A stretch of DNA of 5,917 bases from the NCBI GenBank assembly GCA_017380275.1, contig JAFOEH010000354.1, forward strand, positions 1 to 5,917. Direction: 5' to 3'. Positions 5,252-5,917 of the stretch are shown one piece after another. Source of the stretch: Alistipes sp. (GTDB lineage: Bacteria; Bacteroidota; Bacteroidia; Bacteroidales; Rikenellaceae). Position 1 is the first letter of the stretch, and each line of letters starts with the position of its first letter. The notes beneath the pieces were generated by a model. It saw nothing but the letters and a program-made list of their open reading frames with translations, had not been told where the DNA came from and searched no databases. The translations under genes and the position numbers were made by a program.

Positions 5252-5917
5252 CTACTCCTCCTCCAGGGCCCTTGCCGCAACGTAGCCGTCCCACTTGGCA
5301 ATCACAGCCTTCAAATCCTCTGGCAACTCGCTCTCGAAGTGCATTTCCTTGCCCGTTGTGGGGTGCACAAATCCGAGCGAGCGTGCGTGCAGAGCCTGAC
5401 GAGGCAGCAGCGTGAAGCAGTTTTCGATGAATTGCTTATATTTCGAGAAGGTCGTGCCCTTCAGTATTCTGTCGCCTCCGTAGCGCGCATCGTTAAACAG
5501 AGGGTGTCCCTGCCACGAGAGATGCGCACGAATCTGGTGTGTGCGGCCCGTCTCCAGACGGCACTCCACGAGCGTGACGTAGCCATATCGCTTCAGCACG
5601 CGGTAGTGCGTCACGGCGTGCTTGCCGTCCGAGCCGTCGGCAAAGACATACATCTGCAGGCGATCCTTCGGGCTACGACCGATGTTGCCGATGATTGTAC
5701 CCTCGTCCTGCTCAAGATTACCCCACACAAGGGCAACGTAGCGGCGATGAATCGTGTGGTCGAAGAACTGCTTGGCCAATCGTGCGTGCGAACGCTCGTT
5801 CTTCGCCACGACCAGCAGACCCGAGGTATCCTTGTCGATGCGGTGTACCAATCCCGCGCGCATATCGCCCTCCTGGAACAGGGGCAGATCCTTCAGATGG
5901 TAGGTCAGGGCATTGAC
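5252..5917 (-). CDS. RluA/RluD-family pseudouridine synthase, 5'-truncated by window edge
   Basis: The last 221 residues of an RluA-family pseudouridine synthase are present, and the frame stays open to the window edge (VNALTYHLKDLPL is the first readable part). The enzyme would convert uridines to pseudouridine in rRNA, or also in tRNA for RluA-like members. The catalytic motif is HRIDKDTSG, with the nucleophilic Asp encoded at 5834-5836 (residue 28 of the visible part). The second family signature, GRTHQIRAHL, lies at visible residues 124-133, followed by HPLFNDARYGG. The C-terminal HARSLGFVHPTTGKEMHFES block completes the domain. The N-terminus, where an S4 RNA-binding domain would be expected in RluD/RluC types, is outside the window, so target specificity and symbol are not assigned. 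The internal ATG at 5861-5863 is not the start, because homologous sequence continues upstream of it. It is the first visible gene of a likely transcript with ygiQ. Confidence 0.93.
   Translation of the reverse strand, partial: VNALTYHLKDLPLFQEGDMRAGLVHRIDKDTSGLLVVAKNERSHARLAKQFFDHTIHRRYVALVWGNLEQDEGTIIGNIGRSPKDRLQMYVFADGSDGKHAVTHYRVLKRYGYVTLVECRLETGRTHQIRAHLSWQGHPLFNDARYGGDRILKGTTFSKYKQFIENCFTLLPRQALHARSLGFVHPTTGKEMHFESELPEDLKAVIAKWDGYVAARALEEE

Noticed and set aside
1..5917. CRISPR arrays, tRNA/rRNA genes, insertion sequences, integrases, toxin-antitoxin or defence genes
   Set aside because: No regular repeat arrays, structural-RNA signatures, transposase or integrase motifs, or defence domains were seen on either strand.

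Overview
The window looks like ordinary chromosomal DNA from a member of the Bacteroidota, probably Bacteroidales. Three things suggest this: the families present (a TonB-dependent receptor beta-barrel and a YebC with the MGRAFEYRK-type N-terminus), matches to the Bacteroidota promoter consensus TTTG-N19-TAnnTTTG, and A-rich leaders without clear Shine-Dalgarno sites. The fairly GC-rich coding sequence beside AT-rich intergenic DNA would fit an Alistipes/Rikenellaceae-like genome, but the genus is a guess.

Layout from left to right. (1) 1-905, + strand: the 3' part of a TonB-dependent outer-membrane receptor, carrying an apparent 1-nt deletion near 196-200 that splits the barrel between two frames. 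(2) 1032-1067: a strong intrinsic terminator, oriented mainly for the minus-strand genes that follow. (3) 1068-2369, minus strand: a compact gene set read in the order L-rhamnose mutarotase, YrdC/Sua5-family threonylcarbamoyl-AMP synthase, hotdog-fold acyl-CoA thioesterase. The gaps are 23 nt and 1 nt. (4) 2370-2624: an AT-rich divergent promoter region. (5) 2625-3356, + strand: a YebC/TACO1-family protein. (6) 3374-3410: a bidirectional terminator between convergent genes. (7) 3411-5917, minus strand: a YgiQ-type radical SAM protein downstream of an RluA-family pseudouridine synthase that runs off the window edge. An imperfect 20-bp direct repeat lies in the gap between these two.

Several genes act on translation or RNA. 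The YrdC/Sua5 protein starts t6A tRNA modification, YebC proteins are linked to translation, and the pseudouridine synthase modifies rRNA. YgiQ has no established function, but its neighbour and its basic tail fit an RNA-related role (inference). The mutarotase and thioesterase are metabolic genes that seem to share a transcript with the tRNA-modification gene.

I found no mobile element, CRISPR array, tRNA, rRNA or defence system, and no convincing undescribed system. The points most worth a second look are the broken receptor, the repeated leader before ygiQ, the second cysteine cluster of YgiQ, and the start-site correction for the mutarotase.
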